Shown here one piece after another: positions 44,829 to 54,794 of a stretch of 64,000 bases of DNA. Position 1 is the first letter of the stretch. Each line of letters opens with the position of its first letter. The notes below the pieces were generated by a model that ran no database searches, was not told the DNA's origin, and saw nothing but the letters and a program-made list of their open reading frames with translations. The DNA comes from Bacillus sp. ISL-34. Lineage in GTDB: Bacteria > Bacillota > Bacilli > Bacillales > DSM-1321. A program made the translations under genes and the position numbers. The DNA lies in assembly GCF_018613325.1 (NCBI RefSeq), contig NZ_JAGGQJ010000004.1, positions 1 through 64,000 of the forward strand, in the 5' to 3' direction.

Positions 44829-45563
44829 TTATCTTGATTTCAATCCTTCTCTGATACGTACGGCTGCCTCGGGATAATCGGTTATGATGCCGCTGCATCC
44901 CAATTTGAATAACCGCTTCATCTCGGCTTCTTTATTAATGGTATATGGCCGTACAGGAACACCCATACTTACCGATGCTTGAATGAGTGCATCAGGGACA
45001 GCCCGGATATTTGGATGGATTGCACTTCCGCCTATTGCCTTGGCATATATCCACGGCATGTATAGACCATCCCTATAAAGCGGTGCCGTTTCCAATTCAG
45101 GTGCCAATTGATGGCAATTGACCAAGCTGTAATGATTGAAAGAAGAAAGGATTATCCTTTCCTCCATTTCGTAAGTACGGATGAGCCGGATGACTTTCTC
45201 TTCTAAGCCTGGATACAGAAAAAGCGTATTTTTCAATTCAATGTTGCAAAAAAGCTGATTTTCGTCAAGCCATATAAATAGTTCTTCAAGCGTCGGAATC
45301 TTTTCTTTACCCAATTTACCCTTATGGCTTGAGGACGCATTAAGGGCTTTCAACTCCATCAAGGTCCTGTCTTTTACAAACCCCGAGGCATTTGTGGTCC
45401 GATCGAGCTTTTCATCGTGAATGATGACCACTTCTCCATCTTTCGAGAGCTGGACATCGGTTTCAATTCCGTCCGCCCCGACACGGGCAGCTTCTTTGAA
45501 CGCCGACATCGTATTTTCCGGATGTGTTCCTGCTGAGCCCCGATGTGCAAAGATTAAGGTCAT
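44829..45563 (-). CDS. yqiK: Glycerophosphodiester phosphodiesterase YqiK
   Basis: A 244-residue TIM-barrel GDPD enzyme that hydrolyses glycerophosphodiesters to glycerol 3-phosphate and an alcohol. The signature FAHRGSAGTHPENT (His7, Arg8), ETDVQLSKDG, VVIHDEKLDRTT and GIITDYPE are present. No signal peptide, so cytoplasmic. It corresponds to B. subtilis YqiK. It is downstream of the fapA pseudogene on the same strand. Confidence 0.9.
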   Translation of the reverse strand: MTLIFAHRGSAGTHPENTMSAFKEAARVGADGIETDVQLSKDGEVVIIHDEKLDRTTNASGFVKDRTLMELKALNASSSHKGKLGKEKIPTLEELFIWLDENQLFCNIELKNTLFLYPGLEEKVIRLIRTYEMEERIILSSFNHYSLVNCHQLAPELETAPLYRDGLYMPWIYAKAIGGSAIHPNIRAVPDALIQASVSMGVPVRPYTINKEAEMKRLFKLGCSGIITDYPEAAVRIREGLKSR

Positions 45564-45643
45564 GATGAAACGCCGCCTCTCTCAATAATGGTTATATCCC
45601 AATGTTATGAACAGAAACAGAAAATTATTTTCATCCAGCTCAA

Positions 45644-45676
45644 TACTTTAATCAAAATGATACTTTAATCAAAATG
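45644..45676. repeat. 17-bp tandem duplication
   Basis: TACTTTAATCAAAATGA is followed directly by a second copy ending C instead of A. It sits at the broken 3' end of the fapA pseudogene and looks like a replication-slippage event. Confidence 0.85.
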
Positions 45677-46393
45677 CAGCTGATTATTTGTTGCATAGAA
45701 GGTTCCTTTCGTCAAATCACTCAATTTCTTTTCCAAGCTTTTGATTTGCATTGATCGGTTTCTTATCCTTTCCTTCCTAGGCAAGGCTATTTCCCCTATA
45801 ATTCGCCTCCCCATCTCACCAGATGAAGCCGGTATTTTTTCCCCCAGCCAATCTCCCCTTTTCACTTCTTCAAGAAAACTCATATCATAATAATCAGCTT
45901 TCCCGTCTTCACGGACCGCTGGTTTTCTGGCCGATCTTTTGAAATAGGTGACCACTGCATCTTTGGCATGTACTGGTTCTATTCCTTTAGCAATGATTGT
46001 TTGATTTTTGACTCAGCTCATTTTGCAATACATGCATTAAGATCCCTTCGCAAATACCTTCACTTTGTAGACTCTCTAAAAATATTCCCCATAATTACTG
46101 AATAGTTCTCATTCAGGTAGTTTTCTGAACAATTGAGCTTTACACTTGCGGACATTTTATCGGCCGCTATGTCCAATTCCGCGATTTGGTTTCTGTCTTC
46201 CCACTTGAATTCTTTCCCCGCTTGCCTCTGTCAGTGCATCCTTCAAGTCTTTGACGTTCTCCAGCATGATTTGCGGAAAATCCAATAGGATAGGATTCAA
46301 TTGAAGAATGGAAAAGCCCTTATGAAAAACGGTGATAAAAACCATATCCCTACTCGCCTCCAATACAAAATGCTCATTTTTTTCATAAATCAT
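45665..46393 (-). pseudogene. Frameshifted, truncated FapA-family (DUF342) gene
   Basis: Three frames together give one protein. It starts MIYEKNEHFVLEAS with an intact AGGAGGGG site, shifts after VGRQKPN to read IAELDIAADKMSASVKLN, shifts again to LESLQSEGICEGILMHVL, then to TIIAKGIEPVHAKDAVVTYF and DGKADYYDMSFLEEVKRGDW, EKIPASSGEMGRRIIGE. The last parts match the FapA/DUF342 pattern (iAKGxxPvxGxDa, VDYR, VkxGdxLaekxPpxxGxxGxxvxGe). The protein stops before the beta-solenoid domain. At least three frameshifts and a 3' truncation show it is decayed. The intact start suggests recent loss. Confidence 0.7.
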
Positions 46394-46499
46394 TTACTCC
46401 CCTCCTTTTCGCATGATCATATATACCTATAATTATGATCTAGAAAAGGAGCTATTTAGCCGAACTTCATCTAAAATAATTCGTGCCTCATTTCAACCA

Positions 46500-46570
46500 A
46501 ACAAAAACGCCTTTTATTTATGGGATTTCCTGCAAAATCCAATAAATAAAAGGCGTTTAATTTTTTTAAC
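46500..46570 (-). terminator. Long hairpin terminator downstream of spo0A
   Basis: A 17-bp stem (46505-46521 with 46542-46558) with an inner 6-bp stem is followed by TTTTTGTTT on the - strand. It lies about 180 bp past spo0A. I see nothing else in 46394-46735; the + strand open frame there has no ribosome site. Confidence 0.75.
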
Positions 46571-46735
46571 CGGCAGCGTAAAAAATTTGAAGTTGCCGAT
46601 TAGAAAAAATCACGAAGCAACTTCTTCCTGTCCCTTACAGCCAGACGGAGAGTTCCTATTTATATTTAGCGGCTCTAGCCTTTATATGGTCAATTGTTAC
46701 CCTGGCTCTTGACAACGGTGTTCCCCCTACCCTTA

Positions 46736-47527
46736 TCATGAAGCTTTATGTTCGAGGCGCAGCTTATCGGCAACCATGGCAATGAATTCGGAATTTGTAG
46801 GTTTTGCCTTAGTCATGCTTACGGTATATCCGAAAAGAGATGAAATGGATTCTATATTGCCACGGCTCCAGGCCACTTCAATCGCATGCCTGATAGCACG
46901 TTCAACACGGCTGGCCGTAGTATTGTATTTTTTTGCGATATCCGGATATAAAACTTTGGTGATGGAACCCAATAGTTCAATGTCGTTATATACCATGGAT
47001 ATGGCTTCCCTTAAATACAAATAGCCCTTTATATGTGCAGGGACCCCAATCTCGTGAATGATGCTTGTGATGCTGGCATCGAGGTTCTTCGGCTTGGATT
47101 CATTTTGGGGACGATAGCTAAACTGGCTATGATTTTTTAAAACTGCCTGCCCTTTACTGCTTACCTGACGTATGTGATTGGCCAGATTTTCCATGTCAAA
47201 TGGTTTCAGGATAAAGTAAGACGCACCCAAATCAACAGCTTTTTTCGTTACATCTTCTTGACCAAAGGCAGTAAGCATAATCACATTAGGCATGGCACCA
47301 CGTTTTACTTCACGAAGTTTTTCAAGCACACCTAACCCATCTAAATGAGGCATGATAATATCGAGGATCAATATATCCGGATCAACGCTTTCAAGCATAC
47401 CCAGGCAATCTTGACCGTTATGTGCCACCCCAATTACTTCCATGTCTTCCTGTGCAGAAATGTATTCTTCCAGAAGGCCAACAAGTTCTCTATTATCATC
47501 TACAACGCACACCTTAATTTTTTTCAC
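46736..47527 (-). CDS. spo0A: Sporulation master regulator Spo0A
   Basis: A 263-residue response regulator. The receiver domain has Asp10/Asp11 and the phosphorylated Asp56 (LILDIIMPH), with ILKPFD for the switch lysine. The C-terminal effector domain is almost identical to B. subtilis ([19 protein letters not shown] recognition region). The start is GTG at 47527, as in B. subtilis, with AGGAGG 9 nt upstream; the in-frame TTG further up overlaps that site. Phosphorylated Spo0A binds TGTCGAA boxes, two of which are upstream. Confidence 0.97.
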   Translation of the reverse strand: MKKIKVCVVDDNRELVGLLEEYISAQEDMEVIGVAHNGQDCLGMLESVDPDILILDIIMPHLDGLGVLEKLREVKRGAMPNVIMLTAFGQEDVTKKAVDLGASYFILKPFDMENLANHIRQVSSKGQAVLKNHSQFSYRPQNESKPKNLDASITSIIHEIGVPAHIKGYLYLREAISMVYNDIELLGSITKVLYPDIAKKYNTTASRVERAIRHAIEVAWSRGNIESISSLFGYTVSMTKAKPTNSEFIAMVADKLRLEHKAS

Positions 47528-47595
47528 GCTTGATTTCCTCCTCAACTACAATTGGTCTTTTTTTCTATATGACTAAATTCTATTGTAATTGAACT

Positions 47596-47622
47596 TTTCG
47601 ACAATGGAAACTAAATTCCTTT
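47596..47622 (-). promoter_or_regulatory. σH promoter (Ps) of spo0A
   Basis: AAAGGAATT (47614-47622), an 11-nt spacer and GTCGAAA (47596-47602), all on the - strand, match the σH consensus except the last -10 base. It is about 70 bp before the start codon, as expected for Ps. Confidence 0.75.
47597..47603 (-). promoter_or_regulatory. 0A box overlapping Ps
   Basis: A perfect TGTCGAA on the - strand overlaps the σH -10 element, a position suited to autoregulation by Spo0A~P. Confidence 0.65.
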
Positions 47623-47707
47623 TATTTTTGAAAAAATATAAGGAATTCAATATTATTCTCCGGATATCTCTTGTTTTCGACTTCGTTTGCTATTCGAATA
47701 AAGCGAT

Positions 47708-47714
47708 TGTCGAA
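47708..47714 (+). promoter_or_regulatory. Upstream 0A box
   Basis: A perfect TGTCGAA on the + strand about 85 bp upstream of the Ps -35. A third, 6 of 7 match (TTCGACT, 47676-47682) lies between. Together these fill the spo0A-spoIVB intergenic region along with both genes' control signals. Confidence 0.6.
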
Positions 47715-47821
47715 AAATCTTCATATCGTTATCATTTTATCACATCGTTTCAAAAAAACCTCTATTTTTTGAAGAAATCAAATTTAATTCCTACCCAAAA
47801 CATATGCTAATCATAACTTTC

Positions 47822-47852
47822 CATTAAAAAGGGGCATCCAAAAGGATACCCG
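47822..47852 (-). terminator. Terminator of spoIVB
   Basis: An 8-bp stem with one G-U pair in the RNA (47832-47839 with 47844-47851) followed by CTTTTTAA on the - strand. Confidence 0.7.
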
Positions 47853-47857
47853 GATTC

Positions 47858-49150
47858 TTAGCTTGCCTTTTCATAATTATCTTTGTCGTATATATTTATA
47901 CCGGCTTCGTTTAACATCCATTCGATATGAACTCCATACCCACTTGTAGGATCATTAACGAATACATGGGTGACTGCACCGATTAATTTCCCATTTTGTA
48001 TGATAGGACTGCCGCTCATACCTTGAACGATCCCACCCGTTTTTTGAAGCAATTCCTTATCTGTCACTTTTAAGACCATTCCCTTAATTGCAGGGAACTT
48101 CTGTGGTATGGAACTGACGATTTCGACATCGAATTCCTCCACTTCAGAACCATCCACCACTGTAAGGATTTTTGCTGGCCCTTCCTTTACCTCATGGGAA
48201 AGGGTGATGGGGAGTGGCTTATCGTTAATTCCATTTTTAAAATCTTGATTTAATTTCCCAAAAATTCCAAAGGGACTATTGCGATTGATATTTCCTATTT
48301 TTTCTTTATTGGCAGAAAAGCGTGCCAATTTTTCTCCCGGATCACCATTGCTTCCCTTTTCGATGGATGTGACCGTCGATTGAACAATCTGTCCGTCCTT
48401 GACAACAATCGGCTTTTTTGTATCCATATCGGATATGACATGTCCCAACGCCCCATATTTTTTCGAATCCGGGTGATAAAACGTCATCGTTCCGATGCCA
48501 GCTGCCGAATCACGGATATACAAACCCAATTTGTAAGTTCCTTCATTCTTATCTTTTAGAGGTAATAGGGTACTATGAAGCACTTCATTATCACGGTTAA
48601 TGACAAGATTCAACGCCTCACCCTTTTCGCCTGCCTGTTGAACAAAAGGGGTTACATCCCCCATCTTCTTTATCGTCTGACCATTGATTTCTGTAATAAT
48701 ATCACCGATTTCAATTTTTGCTTTTTCTCCCGGTGATTTTTTCCCCTGCGCAGTATCAATAAGATGATGACCTACTACGAGAACCCCAAGAGTATTAAGC
48801 TTAACTCCAATGGATTGGCCTCCAGGCATGACTTTAAAGTCTTTTAACACCCTGATGTCGACCTTTTTGGCAGGTAAGCCTGCTACATCGAGTAACACTT
48901 CATTCGTACCTGGTTTCTCAGCACCAAGCGTAATCGAAGCTTGTTCATCATGAAGCGAAATTCCATCACTGGATCCCGAAGTTTTTGCAGAAACAGGCAA
49001 TGATTTGGAAATACTATATTGACTTCCTTCAAATAGTACAAGATGATTTGGAATTAAAAAATATTCACGAGATGGCTGGTATAACCCTAATGTTAATAGC
49101 GAAACAAGGAGAATTCCACCGATGATCCTGTTTATCCATATAAATTTCAA
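47858..49150 (-). CDS. spoIVB: SpoIVB signalling serine peptidase
   Basis: A 430-residue forespore-made, secreted peptidase that triggers pro-σK processing by cleaving SpoIVFA. N-terminal membrane anchor (about 7-24), PDZ domain (about 110-195) and an S55 peptidase domain with His237 (ALGHVIS), Asp364 and Ser379 (GMSGSP), each one residue from the B. subtilis positions. The start is uncertain: TTG at 49150 has AGGAG 10 nt upstream and gives a B. subtilis-like N-terminus; GTG at 49159 abuts that site. Confidence 0.93.
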   Translation of the reverse strand: MKFIWINRIIGGILLVSLLTLGLYQPSREYFLIPNHLVLFEGSQYSISKSLPVSAKTSGSSDGISLHDEQASITLGAEKPGTNEVLLDVAGLPAKKVDIRVLKDFKVMPGGQSIGVKLNTLGVLVVGHHLIDTAQGKKSPGEKAKIEIGDIITEINGQTIKKMGDVTPFVQQAGEKGEALNLVINRDNEVLHSTLLPLKDKNEGTYKLGLYIRDSAAGIGTMTFYHPDSKKYGALGHVISDMDTKKPIVVKDGQIVQSTVTSIEKGSNGDPGEKLARFSANKEKIGNINRNSPFGIFGKLNQDFKNGINDKPLPITLSHEVKEGPAKILTVVDGSEVEEFDVEIVSSIPQKFPAIKGMVLKVTDKELLQKTGGIVQGMSGSPIIQNGKLIGAVTHVFVNDPTSGYGVHIEWMLNEAGINIYDKDNYEKAS

Positions 49151-49194
49151 TCCATTCACTCTCCTCGCTCTCTGAAACTTTATGGCTACACCTT

Positions 49195-49224
49195 TAATTT
49201 AGCCCTCATGACAGTCATTTATAA
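49195..49224 (-). promoter_or_regulatory. Possible σF-type promoter of spoIVB
   Basis: TTATA (49220-49224), 15 nt and GGCTAAATTA (49195-49204) on the - strand resemble the σF/σG class. Spacing is right, but both elements have mismatches. spoIVB in B. subtilis is read by forespore sigma factors. Confidence 0.4.
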
Positions 49225-49231
49225 CAGGTGC

Positions 49232-49266
49232 AAAAAATAAAAGCTATCCGTTTTTGGATAGCTTTA
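49232..49266 (-). terminator. Terminator of recN
   Basis: A 10-bp stem (49240-49249 with 49256-49265) followed by TTATTTTTT on the - strand. Confidence 0.85.
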
Positions 49267-49310
49267 CAATGAATGCTTATGATACTTTTAATAATCTTCT
49301 TTCCGGCCCT

Positions 49311-51026
49311 TCAAGATGTAATCTTCATCCTTTTGGCCAGCTGGATTAATTCATTGGCATGCTGCTTCGTCAAATCCGTTATCTCGACTCCTGAAATCAT
49401 CCTGCCAATTTCTTTTACTTTTTCAGTTTCAATTAGCGGCTTGACCGAGGTATTCGTCCGTCCTGCCCTTACATTTTTCGCTATGAAAAGGTGAGTATCC
49501 GCCATAGCTGCCACTTGTGGCAAGTGGGATATGCACAGTACTTGTGATCCAGTTGCCACTTTATAGATCTTTTCGGCAATGGATTGTGCAACCCGTCCGC
49601 TCACACCTGTGTCCACTTCATCAAATATAATGGACGTTATGCCTTGGTGTTTGGAGAAAATGCTTTTCAGAGCCAGCATGATCCTCGACAGTTCTCCACC
49701 AGATGCGATTTTAGAAAGAGGTTTTAACGGTTCACCTGGATTGGTGGAAATATAAAATTCCATTGAATCCAGTCCTGACTGATTAATTCCCCTATCTGAC
49801 AATTCATCGAAAGTAAAGGCCGTTTGAAGGAAATGTGGTTCGAAAATTGTCTTTTCCATGTATAAATCTTTTAATTCCTGATGGATTTTTTTGGTTAACT
49901 GCTGAGCGAATTTCTGGCGAAGTTCAGAAAGATTCTTTGCTTCGACAATTAAATCTGCTTTGATGGATTTCATTTCCTTTTCAAGCTTCGCTATATGGGT
50001 TTCCCTATTTTGCAGTTTTTCGACTTCTTCTTCTATAGCGGCTCCATATTCCAGGATTTCCTCGATGGTCCGCCCGTATTTACGCTTTAATTGATTTATT
50101 TCATTAAGGCGGCTTTCAATGAATTCCACACGTTCTGTATCATAATCCAAAGAATCTAATTGGTCTCGGATGTTTGACACGGCCTCTTCAAGCAGGAAGT
50201 AGCTATTTGAAACGGTTTCAGCGCTATTCTTTAAACCCTCATCAAGCCCTGCAGCTTCCTCCAAATTATTCATGGCTACGGAAAGCCAATCAATTGCATG
50301 CTGCTCACCATTTAAAGCATTATAACTGGTTTGAAGCGCTTCATGGATTTTTTCGAAATTATTAATTTTCTTTCGCTCTTCCATCAATTCTTCATCTTCG
50401 CGTAACTTCAAATCAGCTTTTTGGATTTCATCGAATTGAAATTGGATCAAATCAAGGCGGTGGACCATTTGCTGTTCATTTTGGCTCAAGCCATTCAATT
50501 GTTTAGAAGCGGTTTCATAACGTTTATATAGATTTTGGTATTCAGTGAGTGCAGATGCGATTTTTTCACCGCCGAATTGATCGAGCAGCGGAAGATGGAG
50601 TCGTTCATCCATTAATTCCTGATGTTCATGCTGACCATGAATATCAATCAATGTCCGTCCTATCTCACGTAAAGTGGAAATCGTTACAAGCTTTCCATTT
50701 ACTCTGCAAACGCTTTTGCCGCTTTGTGAGATGTCCCTTCGAAGTATCGCCATCCCATCATTCATATCCAGGCCAAACTCTTCCGCTTTGGCAAAGACCG
50801 GGTGTTTTTCATCTTCAATCTGGAATAATCCTTCTATTTCGGCCTTAGACTCACCATGCCGAATGAACTCTGCAGAACCACGTCCCCCAACCAAAAGATG
50901 AACGGCATCTATTATGATTGACTTCCCTGCCCCTGTTTCTCCTGTCAAGACCGTCAAGCCTTTCTCAAATGAAACGGACAGGCTGTCTATGATCGCAAAA
51001 TTCCTAATCGATAGTTCTGTTAACAA
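49311..51026 (-). CDS. recN: DNA repair protein RecN
   Basis: A 571-residue SMC-like ATPase acting early at double-strand breaks. Walker A GETGAGKS is at 29-36, a coiled-coil middle spans about 150-380, and the C-terminal ATPase half has LASGGELSR-type SGGELSRIMLALK and IIFDEVDTGVSG (Walker B). The start is TTG at 51026 after GAGGTGA. It is 22 nt after ahrC, as in other Bacillus. No LexA box is visible immediately upstream. Confidence 0.95.
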   Translation of the reverse strand: MLTELSIRNFAIIDSLSVSFEKGLTVLTGETGAGKSIIIDAVHLLVGGRGSAEFIRHGESKAEIEGLFQIEDEKHPVFAKAEEFGLDMNDGMAILRRDISQSGKSVCRVNGKLVTISTLREIGRTLIDIHGQHEHQELMDERLHLPLLDQFGGEKIASALTEYQNLYKRYETASKQLNGLSQNEQQMVHRLDLIQFQFDEIQKADLKLREDEELMEERKKINNFEKIHEALQTSYNALNGEQHAIDWLSVAMNNLEEAAGLDEGLKNSAETVSNSYFLLEEAVSNIRDQLDSLDYDTERVEFIESRLNEINQLKRKYGRTIEEILEYGAAIEEEVEKLQNRETHIAKLEKEMKSIKADLIVEAKNLSELRQKFAQQLTKKIHQELKDLYMEKTIFEPHFLQTAFTFDELSDRGINQSGLDSMEFYISTNPGEPLKPLSKIASGGELSRIMLALKSIFSKHQGITSIIFDEVDTGVSGRVAQSIAEKIYKVATGSQVLCISHLPQVAAMADTHLFIAKNVRAGRTNTSVKPLIETEKVKEIGRMISGVEITDLTKQHANELIQLAKRMKITS

Positions 51027-51048
51027 ACTAGGTCACCTCACAACATTA

Positions 51049-51498
51049 TTAGAGCATGTCCAAGAATTTGCCGGAAATGATCTTTGCATCTTCCTCAGAA
51101 CGGCAGATAATCAAACAAGTATCGTCGCCGCCGATCGTCCCGAGTATTTCTTGCCAATTTAAATTATCGATCAATGCACAGATTGCCTGGGCATTACCCG
51201 GGAGCATCTTCATAACCAGTAAATTGTTGGCGGAGTCAATGCGTACAAATGCATCGACAAGGATTCTCTTTAATTTTTGAAGTGGATTGAAGCGTTGGTC
51301 GGCCGGCAGACTGTATTTATACCTTCCATCCGTTAAAGGAACCTTTACAAGGTGAAGCTCTTTAATATCCCTTGAAACAGTGGCTTGGGTTACATTGTAT
51401 CCAGCTAATTTCAATTCTTCAACTAACTCATCCTGGGTTTCGATATCATTATTCGTTATAATGTCCCTTATTTTTATATGTCGTTGTCCTTTATTCAT
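51049..51498 (-). CDS. ahrC: Arginine repressor AhrC (ArgR)
   Basis: A 149-residue hexameric arginine-dependent regulator, the length of B. subtilis AhrC. The N-terminal winged helix ([32 protein letters not shown]) and C-terminal arginine-binding domain with GTIGGDDT are clear. It should repress arginine synthesis and uptake and activate catabolism. ARG-box-like sites lie at the art promoter in this window. ATG at 51498 was chosen over the upstream in-frame start. Confidence 0.95.
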   Translation of the reverse strand: MNKGQRHIKIRDIITNNDIETQDELVEELKLAGYNVTQATVSRDIKELHLVKVPLTDGRYKYSLPADQRFNPLQKLKRILVDAFVRIDSANNLLVMKMLPGNAQAICALIDNLNWQEILGTIGGDDTCLIICRSEEDAKIISGKFLDML

Positions 51499-51765
51499 AA
51501 GTAGAAGCACCTCTTCTCAACTGTTGCTCATTTAATTGTATCACTTTCATTTTCTTACTTAAGCAAGCTGCCCCAATATGGGATTGCTTCGTTATCATCA
51601 GTACGTGCAAATAGGCCGCTTTGGAAAGTGGCTAATATTAATGTTATCGGATTTTTATGCAATTGTACAACTTTTTCTCTAAAAATGAATACAAGTCCAT
51701 TTTTTGCACGTACCCATTTTTTGTATCCACCCATAAATGATTCAGTGCATGACGCACAATGTATA

Positions 51766-51806
51766 GTTAAAAAGCTCCTTTAGCCAACCATTCAGCCAAA
51801 GGAGCC
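51766..51806 (-). terminator. Terminator of yqxC; rest of the ahrC upstream gap
   Basis: An 8-bp stem (51774-51781 with 51798-51805) plus T-run on the - strand. In the remaining 51499-51765 stretch I see only AT-rich sequence that probably contains the ahrC promoter. Confidence 0.75.
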
Positions 51807-51821
51807 CATACAAAGTTTTAA

Positions 51822-52649
51822 CTATTCTTTTTTAAATTGGGCATGGGCCTCTCCAACGATGTCATCGACCGTTTTCGAAAGCAATAGCGCTCCATCTTCC
51901 TTCGTCCCTTGCCAGTGTAAATGAAGTAAGAATTCAATATTTCCATCTCCGCCGGTAATCGGTGAGAAGGAGGCATCCTTAATATCGTAGCCTTCCTTTA
52001 TGGAAAAAGAAATGATCTTATCCAACACTTGTTTATGGATTTTGGGATCACGAACAATCCCCTTTTTACCCACTTGATCCTTCCCAGCTTCGAATTGCGG
52101 TTTAACCAAGGCAACGACATCACTATTCGGGACGAGCAAGGTCTTTAGCACCGGTAAAATTAATGTAAGCGAGATGAAAGAAACATCAATGCTTGCAAAG
52201 TTTGGCATCTCTCCATCGAGATCGGCGGGTGTAACATAACGGAAATTGGTCCGTTCCATTACTTTAACCCGCTCATCCTGCCTAAGCTTCCAGGCAAGTT
52301 GATTATAGCCCACATCAAGCGCATAAGACATTATGGCGCCATTTTGCAATGCACAATCCGTGAACCCACCAGTTGATGAACCGATATCAAGCAGTATTTT
52401 TCCATTCACTTGTAAATCGAATTCCCTTAATGCCTTCTCAAGTTTAAGACCGCCTCTTGAAACGTAAGGCATGACTTTTCCTTTGATCGTAAATTCGAGA
52501 TCGACCGGCACTTTTTCCCCCGGTTTTTCGTACCTCTCTTCATTCGCGTAGACAAGTCCTGCCATAACCATACGCTTCGCTTTTTCACGTGTATCGGCCA
52601 AGCCTTGTTCTACAAGTAATACATCTACTCTTTCTTTCATCACTTTCAT
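51822..52649 (-). CDS. yqxC: TlyA-family rRNA methyltransferase YqxC
   Basis: A 275-residue protein with an N-terminal S4 RNA-binding domain (5-65; RVDVLLVEQGLADTREKAKR) and a FtsJ/RrmJ-like SAM methyltransferase domain (LLDIGSSTGGFTD for SAM; KPQFEAGK). Members, often mislabelled hemolysins, 2'-O-methylate rRNA (TlyA). It lies 4 nt after dxs, thus in its operon. Function is by family only. Confidence 0.85.
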   Translation of the reverse strand: MKVMKERVDVLLVEQGLADTREKAKRMVMAGLVYANEERYEKPGEKVPVDLEFTIKGKVMPYVSRGGLKLEKALREFDLQVNGKILLDIGSSTGGFTDCALQNGAIMSYALDVGYNQLAWKLRQDERVKVMERTNFRYVTPADLDGEMPNFASIDVSFISLTLILPVLKTLLVPNSDVVALVKPQFEAGKDQVGKKGIVRDPKIHKQVLDKIISFSIKEGYDIKDASFSPITGGDGNIEFLLHLHWQGTKEDGALLLSKTVDDIVGEAHAQFKKE

Positions 52650-52653
52650 ATTG

Positions 52654-54546
52654 TCAGGCCCTTTTTTCTTTTTTGGGTGTTATCATTTTAATCTTTTTGA
52701 TGGCTGTCTCAGTCGTTAAACCGATTTCTTCAAGAAGTTCATCGACACTGCCATGTTCAATGAAATAATCAGGTATTCCCATTCGATCTATAATTGCCCC
52801 ATAAAACCCTTGATCATGGGCATATTCAAGAACAGAACTACCAAAACCACCTTGAAGAACCGCTTCTTCTATTGTCAAGATAGGCATTTTTTCACCAAGG
52901 AGACTGCTTAGCATATTCTCATCCAAAGGCTTAATGAACCGGGCATTGATCACCTTGACTGAATAATCCTCTTTCTCCAGCCGTTCTGCCGCTTCGAGAG
53001 CCATGGGAATCGTTGTACCGAACGTTAAGATGGCAGCATCCGTTCCTTCTTTAAGAACTTCCCACGAACCGATTGGAATTTGCTGTAATTCGGTATCCAT
53101 CGCAACTCCCCAACCGTTCCCACGAGGGAAACGCATAGCAATCGGACCATCATTATAGTTTAAGGCCGTATTGACCATATGCTGACCTTCGTTTTCATCT
53201 TTCGGCATCATCAACACCATATTTGGAACGTGGCGTAAGAAAGCAATATCGAAAACGCCTTGATGCGTTTCACCATCGGAACCAACCAATCCGGCACGAT
53301 CGATCCCTATGAATACGTTCAAATTCTGACGGCAGATATCATGCACAACCTGGTCATAAGCCCTTTGCAGGAAGGTTGAATATATAGCCAGGAAAGGTTT
53401 CATTTTTTGCGTTGCCAATCCGGCTGCAAAAGTTGCAGCATGCTGCTCGGCAATCCCTACATCATAGAAACGCTCTGGGAACTCTTGAGAAAAGCCCACC
53501 AATTTCGAACCTACGGGCATTGCAGGTGTAATTGCGACAATCCGCTCATCGTCACGGGCTAGCCTGCTGACAGTATCGCTTACAAGAGCGCTCCAAGCAG
53601 GACCTTTACTAGGGGATTTCACAAAATCGCCTGTCTCGATTTTGTATGGGCCTGTCCCATGCCAGTTTCCTGTTGTATCCAACTCGGCAGGTGAATAGCC
53701 CTTGCCTTTTTTCGTGATGACATGCAGCAGTACAGGTCCCTTCGTTTTCTTGGCATATCTTAAATTCTCCAGCAATTCTTCATAATTATGACCATCCACT
53801 GGTCCAAGGTATGTGAAACCGAGCTCCTCGAAAAAGATTCCTGAGACCAATAAGTACTTCATGCTATCCTTCAGGCGTTCAGCTGTAGCTGCAAGTTTAC
53901 CACCGACTGCAGGGATTTTTTTCAAAAGCAGCTCCAATTCATCTTTTGCCCAGTTATATTTACCCGCTGTACGCAATCTTCCCAATATCGTGTGTAAAGC
54001 ACCTACGTTAGGGGCTATGGACATTTCATTATCATTCAGGATAACGATCATGTCCTTTTTTTCATCACCGATATGATTCAACGCTTCAAGCGCCATTCCG
54101 CCCGTTAGGGCACCGTCACCGATTACAGGCAAAATAAAACTGTTTTCACCTTTGATATCACGGGCAGCAGCCATTCCCATGGCAGCTGAGAGGGAAGTCG
54201 AACTGTGACCGGTTTCCCAAACATCATGGGGACTTTCAATCATTTTAGGAAATCCGCAAAGACCTTTGTATTTCTTTAAGGTGTCGAACTCCCCTGCTCT
54301 GCCAGTCAGGATCTTATGGACATAGGATTGATGTCCGACATCCCATAAAATTTTATCATTCGGACTGTCGAATTCCTTATGCAAGGCTATAGTCAACTCG
54401 ACGACACCTAAATTGGGACCAATATGCCCACCGGTCACCGATAATTTTTCCACAAGGAATTTACGTACTTCCACACTTAGCTCGACAAGTTCTTCATTAT
54501 TCATCTTCTTCAAAAAAGAAGGGTCTTTTATAGATAGAAGATCCAA
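52654..54546 (-). CDS. dxs: 1-deoxy-D-xylulose-5-phosphate synthase
   Basis: A 630-residue thiamine-diphosphate enzyme, first step of the MEP isoprenoid pathway (pyruvate + glyceraldehyde 3-phosphate). TPP motif [27 protein letters not shown], and C-terminal [17 protein letters not shown]. The frame is open 18 codons upstream, but homologues start MDLLS, corresponding to TTG at 54546; the ribosome site is weak (GAGTGG), so an ATG at 54570 remains possible. Confidence 0.93.
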   Translation of the reverse strand: MDLLSIKDPSFLKKMNNEELVELSVEVRKFLVEKLSVTGGHIGPNLGVVELTIALHKEFDSPNDKILWDVGHQSYVHKILTGRAGEFDTLKKYKGLCGFPKMIESPHDVWETGHSSTSLSAAMGMAAARDIKGENSFILPVIGDGALTGGMALEALNHIGDEKKDMIVILNDNEMSIAPNVGALHTILGRLRTAGKYNWAKDELELLLKKIPAVGGKLAATAERLKDSMKYLLVSGIFFEELGFTYLGPVDGHNYEELLENLRYAKKTKGPVLLHVITKKGKGYSPAELDTTGNWHGTGPYKIETGDFVKSPSKGPAWSALVSDTVSRLARDDERIVAITPAMPVGSKLVGFSQEFPERFYDVGIAEQHAATFAAGLATQKMKPFLAIYSTFLQRAYDQVVHDICRQNLNVFIGIDRAGLVGSDGETHQGVFDIAFLRHVPNMVLMMPKDENEGQHMVNTALNYNDGPIAMRFPRGNGWGVAMDTELQQIPIGSWEVLKEGTDAAILTFGTTIPMALEAAERLEKEDYSVKVINARFIKPLDENMLSSLLGEKMPILTIEEAVLQGGFGSSVLEYAHDQGFYGAIIDRMGIPDYFIEHGSVDELLEEIGLTTETAIKKIKMITPKKEKRA

Positions 54547-54642
54547 ACAGGACCACTCACTTTCTGTCATTTTCGGTTGTAAGTATAAACAAAGCCTCAT
54601 GAAAGAGGACTATGGGGGACTTGACCGAAAAATTGGTTTTAA

Positions 54643-54685
54643 GTTAAAAAATAGCCGCCAACACCCAGGTGATTTCGGCGGCTTA
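54643..54685 (-). terminator. Terminator between ispA and dxs
   Basis: A 7-bp GC stem (54653-54659 with 54677-54683) followed by ATTTTTTAA on the - strand, about 110 nt past ispA. It implies dxs has its own promoter. Confidence 0.7.
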
Positions 54686-54794
54686 ATATACCTATTTTAT
54701 CACGTATCTCAATTAAAAAATTCATTTTGATTTTCACATATTTTTGCACAATGAGTATACCATAAAACCTCAATTGATAACAAATTTAGCTCAA

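Noticed and set aside
46413..46712. 99-codon + strand open frame downstream of spo0A
   Set aside because: It runs through the spo0A terminator hairpin, has no ribosome site and no recognisable domain.
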